The translations under genes were made by a program, and so were the position numbers. From Catenulispora pinisilvae (GTDB taxonomy: Bacteria; Actinomycetota; Actinomycetes; Streptomycetales; Catenulisporaceae), in contig NZ_JAAFZA010000026.1 in the NCBI RefSeq assembly GCF_015356865.1, forward strand, positions 1-64,000: a stretch of DNA of 64,000 bases. Reading direction: 5' to 3'. The notes below the pieces were generated by a model. That model made no database searches and was not told where the DNA came from. It was given only the letters and a program-made list of their open reading frames with translations. Shown piece after piece: positions 17,360-25,677 of the stretch; positions within the stretch are counted from its first letter, which is position 1, and each line of letters opens with the position of its first letter.

Positions 17360-17869
17360 TCAGCTTTCCCAGTCGATCACGCCGGTGAACACGCTGTCGG
17401 CATCGAACCGTACGGCAAGAACCTCGTCTGAGCGGCCCGCATCGACCACGAAGTCCATCCAGTAGGCCAACTGCCCTTCGTCCGTGACATGGAAGACCAA
17501 GGATTCGACCGCCAGCGCGGCGACCAAGGCATCCGCCGACATCGCTCCGTTAGTGAACGCGGCCAGGATCTCGCCCATGACGGGTAGGCCGAGTTCCTCC
17601 ACGTGGAACTCGATGAACTCCCGCACCTGAGACCCCGTGCACAGCTCGTCCACCAGAGCAGCGCGAGCCGCAGTCTCCACGGCGGGAAAAGCGTCGAGTA
17701 CCGGTGCTACTCCGATGAGCAGGTCTTCGTTCGCGGCGACCTCCGCGAAGATGCTCAGCCACAGGGGCGTGGTCGCGTCCTGGACGCCGATCGTGACGTT
17801 GCCGCCGAAGCCGGTCTGGGTGTCGACCGACAGCCTCCCGGCCTGAGCCGTCACGATCTCGCGTTCCAT
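17360..17869 (-). CDS. DUF2004-like cytosolic protein of unknown function
   Basis: 169 residues, ATG at 17869 after an AGGGG ribosome site. Acidic and soluble, without signal or membrane segments. It begins MEREIVTAQAGRLSVDTQTG, has a central helical part (VREFIEFHVEELG), and ends with ESLVFHVTDEGQLAYWMDFV then DEVLAVRFDADSVFTGVIDWES. The C-terminal strand pattern resembles the DUF2004 family as I remember it, but I cannot confirm this by search. It is convergent with the arsenic operon and tandem with the STAND regulator upstream, with about 230 bp between them, so it is probably a single-gene unit. Confidence 0.7.
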   Translation of the reverse strand: MEREIVTAQAGRLSVDTQTGFGGNVTIGVQDATTPLWLSIFAEVAANEDLLIGVAPVLDAFPAVETAARAALVDELCTGSQVREFIEFHVEELGLPVMGEILAAFTNGAMSADALVAALAVESLVFHVTDEGQLAYWMDFVVDAGRSDEVLAVRFDADSVFTGVIDWES

Positions 17870-18102
17870 CGGTGCCCCTATCCGTCGGGCGAAGAAGCTA
17901 TCACTCCTTCGCGTTCACTGAGAACGGATGAAGCGGCCCCTGGCGGACCAGATCGTTGGAGACTCCGAGCGAAACGGACCACATCACTCAAGACGCGGGC
18001 CAGATCGTCCGAGACGGGACAGCACGGCCGGAGTGCACGAACTTCGCCACATCGCTGCGGAACGCGGCTGCGACGACCGGCTCGGAGGATCGCGGTTCAG
18101 AA

Positions 18103-20691
18103 TCAGGGGTTCTCCGGTTCGTTCGAGGTGGCCGGGCCGTGAGAGCCGTCAGGATCGCCCGTGTCGACGCGGTCTGATGGACGCCACGCGTTGGGGTCGT
18201 CCACGTCGTCCACGTCGTCCACGTCATCGAGGTCATCGCTCGCGCCGATAGCGGCGAGCAAGGTCTCGGCCTCGGCCACGAGACGCCGAGCCATGCGCTG
18301 GTCGCCCAGGCGCGCGGCCGCGATCGTCCGTAGGGCGCGGGCCTGCTCGTAGGCGTTGCCGCGGGCTCGGGCGATCTCCAGGCCCTGCTTCGCGGCCTGT
18401 TCGGCCGACGCGGTGCGGCCGGCTGCCAGGTGGGTGCGGGCCTCGTCGATGAGGAAGGCCATTTCCCCCTGGTGGCCGTCGGTCTCGACCACGCCGCGGG
18501 CCTGCTCGTGGTGCTCGGTGGCTGCCTCGGTGTCGCCGTTCCGGCGCAGTGCGACGGCCACCGCGTTGTGGGCGTTGGCTTCCAGTTCCCGGTGGCCGAG
18601 CAGTCGGGCCTGGTCGATGGCCTGGCGGTAGTGCTCGATGGCGGGGGCGAAGTGTCTGCGGGCGACGTCGATGTCCCCCAGGCGGACCGCGGCCAGGGCC
18701 CGGCCCACGTCGTACCCCGTGGTTTCGAACGTCTTCTGGGCGGTTCGGGTCAGCTGCTCGGCTTCGTCGGGACGGCCGAGTCGCAACAGCAGCATGGCGT
18801 AGCCGGTTCTGGCCATGCCCGCGCCGGTCGGGTTGCCGGCCGCGTCGAAGGCCGCGATGGCCGCTCGGGACGCGGCGGCCGACTCGTCGAGCTGCCAGAG
18901 GTCTCCGGTCGTCAGGGCGAGGGCGTGCAGGAGGCTGCCGTGTGCCGGGACCGTCGGGTTGTGGCGGGCTACCTCGGCTCCGGTGCGCAGCGCGGCCAGG
19001 GCCGCATCCGTGTCGCCCGCGCGGCGGTGGCTTACGCCGAGGACGAGCAGGGCCCAGGCTTCGTCGTCGGGGCTGCCGACGGCTCGGGCCGCGGCCACGG
19101 CGAGCTGGTTCATCGCGACCCATTCCTGGGTCCGGCCGGCGCGCTGGAAGTACGCGTACGCCTGCCGTGCCAGCGCGATGGTGTGCTGAGGGGCGCCGTG
19201 GGCCAGGGCGTCCCGGGCCGCGCCGAGGAGGTTGTCGATCTCGCGGTCCAGCCAGGCCTCGGCCGCGTCCCGGTCGGCAAAGTCCGGGGTGTGGGCCGGC
19301 GGATCGGGCTCGAAGGCCGAGGCTGCGGCGGCGGCCTGGGCCTGGAAGGGGTCGAAAAGCTGAACGGCTCGCTTGACGCAGTGCAGGTAGTAGTCGAGGA
19401 TCCGGCGCTGCGCAGTCTCGCGGTCGGAGACTTCCAGGCTCCGCGTGTAGTCCCGGGTGAGGTCGTGCAGCCGGTATCGCGTGGCTCCGCACGGCTCCAG
19501 CAGGTGTGCGTCGGTGAGTGCTTCCAGGACGTCTTCGGCGTCTTCCAAGCAGACGTCTGCCGCGGCGGCGGCCACGAAGGTGTCGACCACCGGACCGGGA
19601 GCCGAACCGAGCAGGGCGAACAGATGCCGCGCCCGGACGTCGAGCTGCTCCGCCGACAGAGTCAGAGCCGCGACCACCCCTCCGTCGCCCGCGTCGAGTT
19701 CGACCAGACGCCGGCTCTCCTGTCGCAGACGGTCGGCCAGCCGTTGGGCGGTCCAGGTGGGACGGTGGTTCAGGCGTGCCGCGCAGATCCGCACCGCCAG
19801 CGGCAGATAGCCGCAGAGTTCTGCGATCTCCGCCCGCGCCGCGCGTTCGGCCTCATCGTCCCCGGCCGAGGCCGTGCGTCGATCGGTGGTGACCACGGTC
19901 AGCAGTTCGACGGCCTCCGCGGGCGAGAGCACATCCAGTGACAGCGAGCGCACGTTCTCCAGCCCGATCAGGCGGCGACGGCTGGTGATCAGCATCGTGC
20001 TCGAATCCGTCCCGGGCAGCAGCGGGTAGACGTGCTCGGCGCTCCCGGCGTCGTCCACCACGACCACCGACCGGCGGGCGGCCAGCTCGGCCCGCCACAG
20101 AGAGGCCCGTGCGTCGGGATTGTCGGGGATGCGCTTGGCCGGTACACCGACAGCGAGCAACAGATTCTCTAAGGCGCTGTGGGTGGGGAACGGATCCCGG
20201 GAGCCGTGCAGGTCGACGTAGAACTGTCCGTCGGGGTATTGATCCACCAAAAGGTGGGCCGCGCGGACCGCGAGGGCTGTCTTGCCGACGCCGGGCATAC
20301 CGTCGATCACCCAGACCCCGCGACGGTCCAGCAGTAGTTCCGCCTCCCGCGTGCGTCCGACGAAGTCCAGGGTGTCGCGGGGCAGGTCGTTCCGCGCCGT
20401 CGGCGCCGTGACGGACCCCGGCCCGTTGCGGGCCGCCTCCCACAGGTGCCGCACTGGCTCAGGATCGCGGCCGACCAGATGGCACAGCGCCTCGGCCACT
20501 GGCCACGGCGGCAGCGAACGCCCGGTCAGGTAGCGGGACAGCGACGAAGAGCTGGTGTGCAGCGGCCGTTCGAGTTCGCGCAGAGGGCGCTGCGACGCCG
20601 TTTGCATGCTCCGGAGTTCGGCAGCAAGCCTCGCCGCCGGATCCTCGCCGGACGGCACCCACCGCGATGCTCCAGCCCCGTTCTCACCCAC
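18103..20691 (-). CDS. XRE-type HTH / NB-ARC / TPR STAND regulatory ATPase
   Basis: 862 residues; GTG at 20691 after GGGAGG. Residues 20-90 are a helix-turn-helix of the kind that precedes NB-ARC domains in actinobacteria (RPLHTSSSSLSRYLTGRSLP). Residues 108-380 are the NB-ARC ATPase with Walker A GMPGVGKT (131-138), Walker B SVVVVDDAG (208-216), and a GLPLA-like box (CGYLPLAVRI). From about 480 to 825 there are TPR-like helical repeats (e.g. AWALLVLGVSHRRAGDTDAA). It resembles AfsR without the SARP DNA-binding domain. It is divergent from ubiX, whose promoter carries SARP-like repeats. The tail is an Asp-rich repeat. Probable signal-responsive regulator; ligand unknown. Confidence 0.85.
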   Translation of the reverse strand: MGENGAGASRWVPSGEDPAARLAAELRSMQTASQRPLRELERPLHTSSSSLSRYLTGRSLPPWPVAEALCHLVGRDPEPVRHLWEAARNGPGSVTAPTARNDLPRDTLDFVGRTREAELLLDRRGVWVIDGMPGVGKTALAVRAAHLLVDQYPDGQFYVDLHGSRDPFPTHSALENLLLAVGVPAKRIPDNPDARASLWRAELAARRSVVVVDDAGSAEHVYPLLPGTDSSTMLITSRRRLIGLENVRSLSLDVLSPAEAVELLTVVTTDRRTASAGDDEAERAARAEIAELCGYLPLAVRICAARLNHRPTWTAQRLADRLRQESRRLVELDAGDGGVVAALTLSAEQLDVRARHLFALLGSAPGPVVDTFVAAAAADVCLEDAEDVLEALTDAHLLEPCGATRYRLHDLTRDYTRSLEVSDRETAQRRILDYYLHCVKRAVQLFDPFQAQAAAAASAFEPDPPAHTPDFADRDAAEAWLDREIDNLLGAARDALAHGAPQHTIALARQAYAYFQRAGRTQEWVAMNQLAVAAARAVGSPDDEAWALLVLGVSHRRAGDTDAALAALRTGAEVARHNPTVPAHGSLLHALALTTGDLWQLDESAAASRAAIAAFDAAGNPTGAGMARTGYAMLLLRLGRPDEAEQLTRTAQKTFETTGYDVGRALAAVRLGDIDVARRHFAPAIEHYRQAIDQARLLGHRELEANAHNAVAVALRRNGDTEAATEHHEQARGVVETDGHQGEMAFLIDEARTHLAAGRTASAEQAAKQGLEIARARGNAYEQARALRTIAAARLGDQRMARRLVAEAETLLAAIGASDDLDDVDDVDDVDDPNAWRPSDRVDTGDPDGSHGPATSNEPENP
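18196..18238. repeat. 9-bp tandem repeat inside the STAND gene
   Basis: Three perfect copies of GTCGTCCAC followed by diverged copies GTCATCGAG and GTCATCG. On the minus strand they encode a run of Asp-Asp-Val units (LDDVDDVDDVDD) near the C-terminus. The unit is a multiple of three, so copy-number changes would keep the frame. Confidence 0.8.
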
Positions 20692-20780
20692 CGCGCCACC
20701 TCCCGGAAGCGTCGACCCCCGCCATGAAGATCCGGACGAACCCTAGTGGACCTTCGTCCCGGAGCGCCGGGCGGACGGTC

Positions 20781-20815
20781 TGTCCCACCTCTGTCCCGTA
20801 CCTGTCCCACATACT
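20781..20815 (+). promoter_or_regulatory. SARP-like direct repeats upstream of ubiX
   Basis: TGTCCC occurs at 20781-20786, 20792-20797 and 20803-20808, exactly 11 bp apart, followed by the -10-like CATACT at 20810-20815. Heptamer-type direct repeats on one face of the helix just upstream of -10 are the signature of SARP/OmpR-type activator sites in actinomycetes. Which protein binds is unknown; the divergent STAND gene lacks a SARP domain. Confidence 0.5.
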
Positions 20816-20918
20816 GACGGATCGGTTGCCCGCACCGGCGACGATGATCAAGACTCTCGTGCGTACCGCGGGACGACGACCGGCCACAGAATCTCCGATC
20901 GGCTTGAGGAGCACGCTT

Positions 20919-21503
20919 ATGCACGGCATATCCCCGATCGGGGATCCGAAGCGCCTGGTGGTGGGGATCAGCGGCGCGACGGGGATCGCTTACGGGATCA
21001 AGGTTCTGGAACTCGCTCGCAAAGCCGGCGTCGAGACCCACCTGGTCGTGACGCCCGCCGGGCAGCAGACCCGCGCCTACGAAACGGACCTCGACGCCCG
21101 CGACCTCGCCGGCATGGCCGACGTCTCCCACCGGCCGGCCGACATCGCCGCGGCGATCGCGTCCGGCTCGTTCCGCACCGCCGGAATGATCGTCGCCCCC
21201 TGCTCCGCCAGGACCCTGTCGGCGATCGCCTACAGCAACGGCGACAACCTCCTGACCCGGGCCGCGGATGTGACGCTGAAGGAACGGCGGCGGCTGGTCC
21301 TGCTGGTCCGCGAGACGCCGCTGACCCTCGGGCATCTGCGGGCGATGACCGCCGCGACCGAGTCCGGCGCGATCGTCATGCCGCCGGTGCCGGCCTTCTA
21401 CCTCCGACCCGACAGCGTCGAGGCGATCGTCGAGCACACCGCGGGCCGCGCGCTCGACCTCCTCGGCATCGACGTTCCGGACCTTCCCCGCTGGGGCGAG
21501 TAG
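20919..21503 (+). CDS. ubiX: UbiX-type flavin prenyltransferase (B subunit of a hydroxyarylic acid decarboxylase system)
   Basis: 194 residues; start at ATG 20919, which follows GAGGAG; the open frame upstream has no other support. KRLVVGISGATGIAYGIKVL is the FMN-binding signature, MIVAPCSARTLSAIA the phosphate-binding centre, and ERRRLVLLVRETPLTLGHLR the conserved C-terminal motif with the prenyl-donor-binding residues. The enzyme makes prenylated FMN, the cofactor needed by the UbiD partner encoded 72 bp downstream. Together they match VdcB/VdcC-type non-oxidative aromatic acid decarboxylases. No small VdcD-like third gene is visible after ubiD. Confidence 0.92.
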   Translation: MHGISPIGDPKRLVVGISGATGIAYGIKVLELARKAGVETHLVVTPAGQQTRAYETDLDARDLAGMADVSHRPADIAAAIASGSFRTAGMIVAPCSARTLSAIAYSNGDNLLTRAADVTLKERRRLVLLVRETPLTLGHLRAMTAATESGAIVMPPVPAFYLRPDSVEAIVEHTAGRALDLLGIDVPDLPRWGE

Positions 21504-21574
21504 CCCCGAGCGGTCCGCCCACCCGACCTATCCCCGGCTCCTCACCGCCGGATCGAAATGGAAGCGACAAGACC

Positions 21575-23062
21575 ATGACGCACTTGAAGAGCCTGCGAGA
21601 GTTCATCGCCGCACTGGAGGAGATCGGCGACGTGCAGAGGATCGACGCCGAGGTCGACTGGAACCTCGAAGCCGGAGCGGTCATCCGGCGGTCCTACGAC
21701 CTCCTGGCCCCGGCGCCGCTGTTCACCAACCTCACCGGATATCAGGACACTGGGTTCCGCCTGTTCGGCGCGCCCGGGGCGCTGAGCTCCGGCGAGCACC
21801 GGTTCGCACGGATCGCCCTGGCCGTCGGGCTGCCCGCGGAGGCGACCGGCCAGGAGATCGTGGAGGCCCTGGCGGCGGCGCGTTCCAAGCCCGGCATACC
21901 GCCGGTGGTAGTGGACGCGGCTTCGGCGCCGTGCAAGCAGAACATCATGGTCGGCGACGACATCGACTTGTTCGCGTTCCCCACGCCGCTGATCCACGGC
22001 AACGACGGCGGACGGTACCTCCAGACCTATGGCATGAACATCGTCCGCACGCCCGACGGGTCCTGGACGAACTGGTCGATCAACCGGATGATGATCGCCG
22101 GCCGGGACACGCTCGCCTGCCTGATCCCCGCGCCGCAGCACCTCGGCATCATCCGCGCCCTGTGGGCCGCCGAGGGCAAGCCGATGCCGATCGCGCTGGC
22201 GATCGGTGTGGAGCCGGGCCTGCCGTTCGTCGGCGGCATGCCGATCCCGCAGGGCGAGGACGAAAGCCACTACCTGGGGGCCCTGTTCGGCGAGGGGATC
22301 GAACTCGTGCCGGCGCAGACCGTGGACCTGCTGGTCCCGGCGACCGCCGAAATGGTCGTCGAGGGCTACATCTCCCTGGACGAGACCGTCATGGAGGGTC
22401 CGTTCAACGAGTTCCCCGGCTACATCGCCACCGACGCCTCGCCGAAGGCGCTGTTCCGGGTCACGGCCGTGACCTACCGGGACGACGCGATCCAGCCGGT
22501 GGTGGCTGCCGGACCGCCGGTCGAGGAGGACCACACGATCATCGGCACGACCAGCGCGGCGGAGATCCTGTACCTGCTGCGCGAGGCGGACCTGCCGATC
22601 GCCTCCTGCTGGTACAACTTCGAGGCCGCGGTGCACTGGCTGACGATCTCGGTACGCGGCGACTGGCACGAGACCTCGAAGCTCTCGTCGGCCGAGCTGA
22701 TCGAACGGATCGCGGACGTCATCTTCGCCGGCAAGCCGTCGGTGAACGCCCCGAAGATCCTGGTCGTCGAGGACGACGTCGACATCACCGACCTGAGCCA
22801 GGTGGTCTGGGCCTTCGCGACCCGCTCCCACCCCGAGCGCGGCGAGTTCCATTTCCCGCACAAGGTGAGCATGCAGTTGGCGGTCTACCTGTCGGAAGAG
22901 GAACAACACACCTTCATGGCCGGCAAGGTGATCTACAACTGCCTGCTCGCCGACCTCTTCCCGAACGGCACCCGGCCGGTGAAGGGCAGCTTCGAGAACG
23001 GCTGGCCGGCGCAGATCCAGGAGCGGGTGCTCACGAGTTGGGAGGCGTACGGCTATAAGTGA
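21575..23062 (+). CDS. ubiD: UbiD family prFMN-dependent (de)carboxylase
   Basis: 495 residues, normal for the family. SLREFIAALEEIGDVQRID at the N-terminus; NWSINRMMIAGRD contains the conserved active-site arginine; MEGPFNEFPGY contains the conserved glutamates; VEEDHTIIGTTSA and ILVVEDDVDITDLSQVVWA are typical of UbiD C-terminal parts. These enzymes (de)carboxylate aromatic or alpha,beta-unsaturated acids reversibly in the cytoplasm. The substrate cannot be read from sequence; vanillate, 4-hydroxybenzoate or pyrrole/indole carboxylate types are options. It depends on the adjacent ubiX product and is under the same SARP-like promoter. Confidence 0.92.
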   Translation: MTHLKSLREFIAALEEIGDVQRIDAEVDWNLEAGAVIRRSYDLLAPAPLFTNLTGYQDTGFRLFGAPGALSSGEHRFARIALAVGLPAEATGQEIVEALAAARSKPGIPPVVVDAASAPCKQNIMVGDDIDLFAFPTPLIHGNDGGRYLQTYGMNIVRTPDGSWTNWSINRMMIAGRDTLACLIPAPQHLGIIRALWAAEGKPMPIALAIGVEPGLPFVGGMPIPQGEDESHYLGALFGEGIELVPAQTVDLLVPATAEMVVEGYISLDETVMEGPFNEFPGYIATDASPKALFRVTAVTYRDDAIQPVVAAGPPVEEDHTIIGTTSAAEILYLLREADLPIASCWYNFEAAVHWLTISVRGDWHETSKLSSAELIERIADVIFAGKPSVNAPKILVVEDDVDITDLSQVVWAFATRSHPERGEFHFPHKVSMQLAVYLSEEEQHTFMAGKVIYNCLLADLFPNGTRPVKGSFENGWPAQIQERVLTSWEAYGYK

Positions 23063-23409
23063 TCCGAATCCGCTCGATCACCTTCCGACCATGGGCCGCT
23101 TGCCTGAGGGCGCCGAGAAGTCCGTCCGGGCCGGCCGTCCGCTTGTGCTATGAAGCGCCGAGCGGCGAGCACGTGGAAGATCTGAGTGCTGCGACGGGAC
23201 GCGCCAGGGCATCACCGCCGGACGCTGTCTACTCACCAGGTTGCACAGGCAGTACCGGTGCGGGGCACCAGCAGTGAGGGGCCTTCAAGCTGCTGTCCTG
23301 TGGTGATGGTGAAGCTCATGTCTTCTTGGCGATCGAACGACGAGGCATTGGCGCTGGCGGATCGCGACGGAAGCTGCCGTCATCTCCCGGAGGCCAGCCG
23401 TTGGGGGCC
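23063..23409. other. Gene-free stretch after ubiD
   Basis: No open frame here has a ribosome site, a recognisable motif or a plausible small-subunit VdcD pattern. It may be decayed coding DNA continuous with the remnant that follows. Confidence 0.4.
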
Positions 23410-23981
23410 TGCAGATCATGGAGGGACTGCGGCCGCTTCGGCCCACGAGACTCGGGACCTCAGCATCCGCTCGACGCCGCTGGCGGCGATGATGCACGAC
23501 GGCGCCGTACGCCGACGGCGACACGGGTCGGCATCGGCTCCGGAGCTGCGGCGATGGGCGTGGTGGCCGCCGCCGCGGTGACGGCGTTCGGCACCGGGTC
23601 CAGCGGGAGCACCGGCCCCGGTGCCGCGGCTCCGACGTGGACGCGGCCCACGGCAGCGAACTCGACCCCGAAACCGGTCTCGGCCACGACGGGAACGCCC
23701 GCGCAGTCGAAGGCGACGGACCAGATCACGTCCTGAGCAGCGGAACGTTCCAGGACGCGGCTGGCCTCTGATCAGGGACCGGTTCATCGTCCCCGAGACC
23801 GCGGCCCAAAACACGACCGAAGACCTGCGCGTCGCCGCGGACCGGCTGCCGTTCAGCGACTACGGCGAGCCGGGCACCATGGCGTGTGCAGCGATCGGCT
23901 TCCAGCTCGGCGACGCGGCACCGGGCTCCCGCCCGGACTACGATGGCCAACCCCGCATCACGGCCCTACCGGAAACCGGCT
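23410..23981 (+). pseudogene. Frameshifted remnant of a membrane-anchored protein
   Basis: Three frames carry consecutive protein-like pieces. One reads LSIRSTPLAAMMHDGAVRRR. The next continues TATRVGIGSGAAAMGVVAAAAVTAFGTG, which is a membrane helix followed by a Thr/Pro/Ser-rich linker to a stop near 23736. A third frame then reads LIRDRFIVPETAAQNTTEDL and PGTMACAAIGFQLGDAAPG. This order (basic cytoplasmic part, one membrane helix, low-complexity linker, extracellular part) is common in actinobacteria. At least two frameshifts and one stop make it non-functional. No family is recognised. Confidence 0.4.
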
Positions 23982-24425
23982 TCAGCCGGCGTCCGCAGGC
24001 GGATCGCACTCGGGCCCGTTGCGCCAGAGCTGGTCGGCGGTACCGGCGGCGAGGCGGCGGGCATAGAGCTCGACCTTCCCATGGATGACGTCTAGGGCTT
24101 CCTGCAGATCGGCGACCTGTTGCTGCACCTTGGCTTCGTGGCGGCGCAGGATCTCGAACCGCTCGACCTCAGTGCCAGGGCCCTGAAGCACCAGCTGCGC
24201 GTAGTGGCGGATCTCCGGCAGCGGCATTCCCGATGAGCGCAGCTTCGTACACACCCTCAGCCACGCCACCTCGTCCTGAGTGAACACGCGCCGTCCCGCG
24301 GCGTTGCGTCGCACCGGTGCGAAGAACAACCCCTCCTGCTCGTAGAAGCGCAGAGTATGGGTGGTCAGCCCGGTCAGCTCGCTGACCTCGCCGATGGTCA
24401 GGGTGGACTGCGCGGCGGTCGTCAT
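23982..24425 (-). CDS. MerR family transcriptional regulator
   Basis: 147 residues from ATG 24425. LTIGEVSELTGLTTHTLRFY EQEGLF is the classic MerR helix-turn-helix and start of the wing. RRVFTQDEVAWLRVCTKLRSSGMPLPEIRHYA completes the DNA-binding domain, followed by a dimerisation coiled coil (ILRRHEAKVQQQVADLQEAL). There is no conserved metal-binding cysteine near the end of the coil, so it belongs to the organic-ligand type rather than the metal type. It is divergent from the SDR gene, and a textbook MerR promoter lies between them. Confidence 0.9.
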   Translation of the reverse strand: MTTAAQSTLTIGEVSELTGLTTHTLRFYEQEGLFFAPVRRNAAGRRVFTQDEVAWLRVCTKLRSSGMPLPEIRHYAQLVLQGPGTEVERFEILRRHEAKVQQQVADLQEALDVIHGKVELYARRLAAGTADQLWRNGPECDPPADAG

Positions 24426-24442
24426 GGCGCCAGTGTACGAGC

Positions 24443-24473
24443 TTGACTTCGAGTCGACTCGAACTCCTAGCGT
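24443..24473 (+). promoter_or_regulatory. MerR-type promoter with 19-bp spacer and perfect 16-bp palindrome
   Basis: TTGACT (24443-24448) and TAGCGT (24468-24473) are 19 bp apart, the over-long spacer that MerR proteins correct by distorting DNA. Inside the spacer TTCGAGTCGACTCGAA (24448-24463) is a perfect palindrome. It drives the SDR gene (start 24503). Confidence 0.75.
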
Positions 24474-24502
24474 CGGGGACGACACCGACGAAGGGCGAGA
24501 TC

Positions 24503-25339
24503 ATGACTTTCACCTGGTTCATCACCGGCACGTCGTCCGGCTTCGGGCGCCTGCTCACCGAGCAACTGCTGACGCGCGGGGACCGCGTCGCGGCGACTCT
24601 GCGCCGCCCCGAGGCGCTGGACGATCTGCGCGCCGAATACGGCGATCAGCTCTGGACCGCGCGGCTCGACGTCACCGACACCGAGCAGGTACGGCGCGTC
24701 GTGGACGACGCGTTCCAGAGGCTCGGCACGATCGACGTCGTCGTCAACAACGCCGGCTACGGCTTCTTCGCCTCCGTCGAGGAGGCCGCCGACGAACAGA
24801 TCCAGCGAGTGATCGACACCAACCTCCTGGGTTCGATCCACGTCATCCGCGCCGCGCTGCCGCACCTGCGGGCACAGCGGCACGGGCGCATCCTGCAGGT
24901 CTCCAGCGCCGGCGGTCAGACCACCTACCCGAGCTTCGGCTACTACCACGCCTCCAAGTGGGGCATCGAAGGCTTCTGCGAGACAGTGGCACGCGAGATC
25001 GCCCCGTTCGGCATCAGCCTCACCATCGTCGAACCGGGCGCGACGCCGACCGGCTTCGGCGACTCTCTCGACACCGCACCGGCCATGCCGGAATACGACA
25101 AGACCCCGGCCGGCGACGTACGACGCGCCAAAGACAACGGCACATTCCCGCTCCCCAACGACCCGCGCAGGATCACCGGCGCGATGATCGACCTCGTCGA
25201 CACCACGGCGACTCCGCTGCGCCTGCCCCTGGGGCCCGACACCTATAACGACGTGCGCGCAACACTCGTCGCCCGACTCGCCGAACACGACGCGCATCGT
25301 GACCTCGCCCTGTCCGTAGCACGGGACGGAGCAAGGTAG
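24503..25339 (+). CDS. Short-chain dehydrogenase/reductase (classical SDR)
   Basis: 278 residues from ATG 24503 (AAGGGCGAG upstream). TWFITGTSSGFGRLLTEQLL is the Rossmann nucleotide-binding motif TGxxxGxG; VVVNNAGYG the NNAG motif; SSAGGQ and YYHASKWGIEG supply the catalytic Ser and Tyr-x-x-x-Lys. LRRPEALDDL after beta-2 starts with Arg, which favours NADP(H). The protein would oxidise or reduce a small carbonyl/hydroxyl compound. Expression should be switched by the divergent MerR protein through the 19-bp-spacer promoter. Substrate unknown. Confidence 0.92.
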   Translation: MTFTWFITGTSSGFGRLLTEQLLTRGDRVAATLRRPEALDDLRAEYGDQLWTARLDVTDTEQVRRVVDDAFQRLGTIDVVVNNAGYGFFASVEEAADEQIQRVIDTNLLGSIHVIRAALPHLRAQRHGRILQVSSAGGQTTYPSFGYYHASKWGIEGFCETVAREIAPFGISLTIVEPGATPTGFGDSLDTAPAMPEYDKTPAGDVRRAKDNGTFPLPNDPRRITGAMIDLVDTTATPLRLPLGPDTYNDVRATLVARLAEHDAHRDLALSVARDGAR

Positions 25340-25677
25340 CCGACGGGCCACAACCGAACCGAAGACTTCCCGGACACCTACCCACAGACACCCGGGAAGC
25401 CGCGGCCCTCACCGCCCCAGGAACATGCCGCTCCAATGACGGTAAAGCTTGCCGTAGCGCTGAACCGTACCGGGTTCCCGCCACGACGATAGCTTTGACA
25501 GCAGGTCAAGACCCATTGCTTGACCTGCTGCCAAACCAAGGAGTGTGGCGCGATCCCGGTGCGGTTCATTTCGCGGAGAAGTCCTTGCTGTTCCCTTCAC
25601 GATGGAGTCGAGCGTCTCTCTGAGTGCCTTCGCAGCCCTGGCCCAAGGATTCGGAAGACCTCAACGCTTCGCACTGG
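25340..25677. other. Convergent intergenic region with a perfect 12-bp hairpin
   Basis: CAGCAGGTCAAG at 25499-25510 pairs exactly with CTTGACCTGCTG at 25519-25530 around eight bases. It lies between the ends of the SDR and the convergent amidohydrolase, so a bidirectional terminator is likely. The rest holds no supported gene. Confidence 0.6.

Noticed and set aside
18196-18238. Tandem repeat considered as a CRISPR or protein-binding array
   Set aside because: 9-bp units without spacers, in frame inside the STAND gene and encoding an Asp-rich tail.
17928-18251. Small plus-strand frames between the DUF2004-like gene and the STAND gene
   Set aside because: They overlap the end of the STAND gene antisense, with no ribosome site or recognisable motif.
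23059-23277. Small frame after ubiD considered as a VdcD-like third decarboxylase subunit
   Set aside because: It lacks the CxxC pairs expected of VdcD/YclD, and it has no ribosome site of its own.
25378-25600. Minus-strand frames considered as a transposase remnant
   Set aside because: No DDE or helix-turn-helix motif, and the only structure is the terminator-like hairpin.
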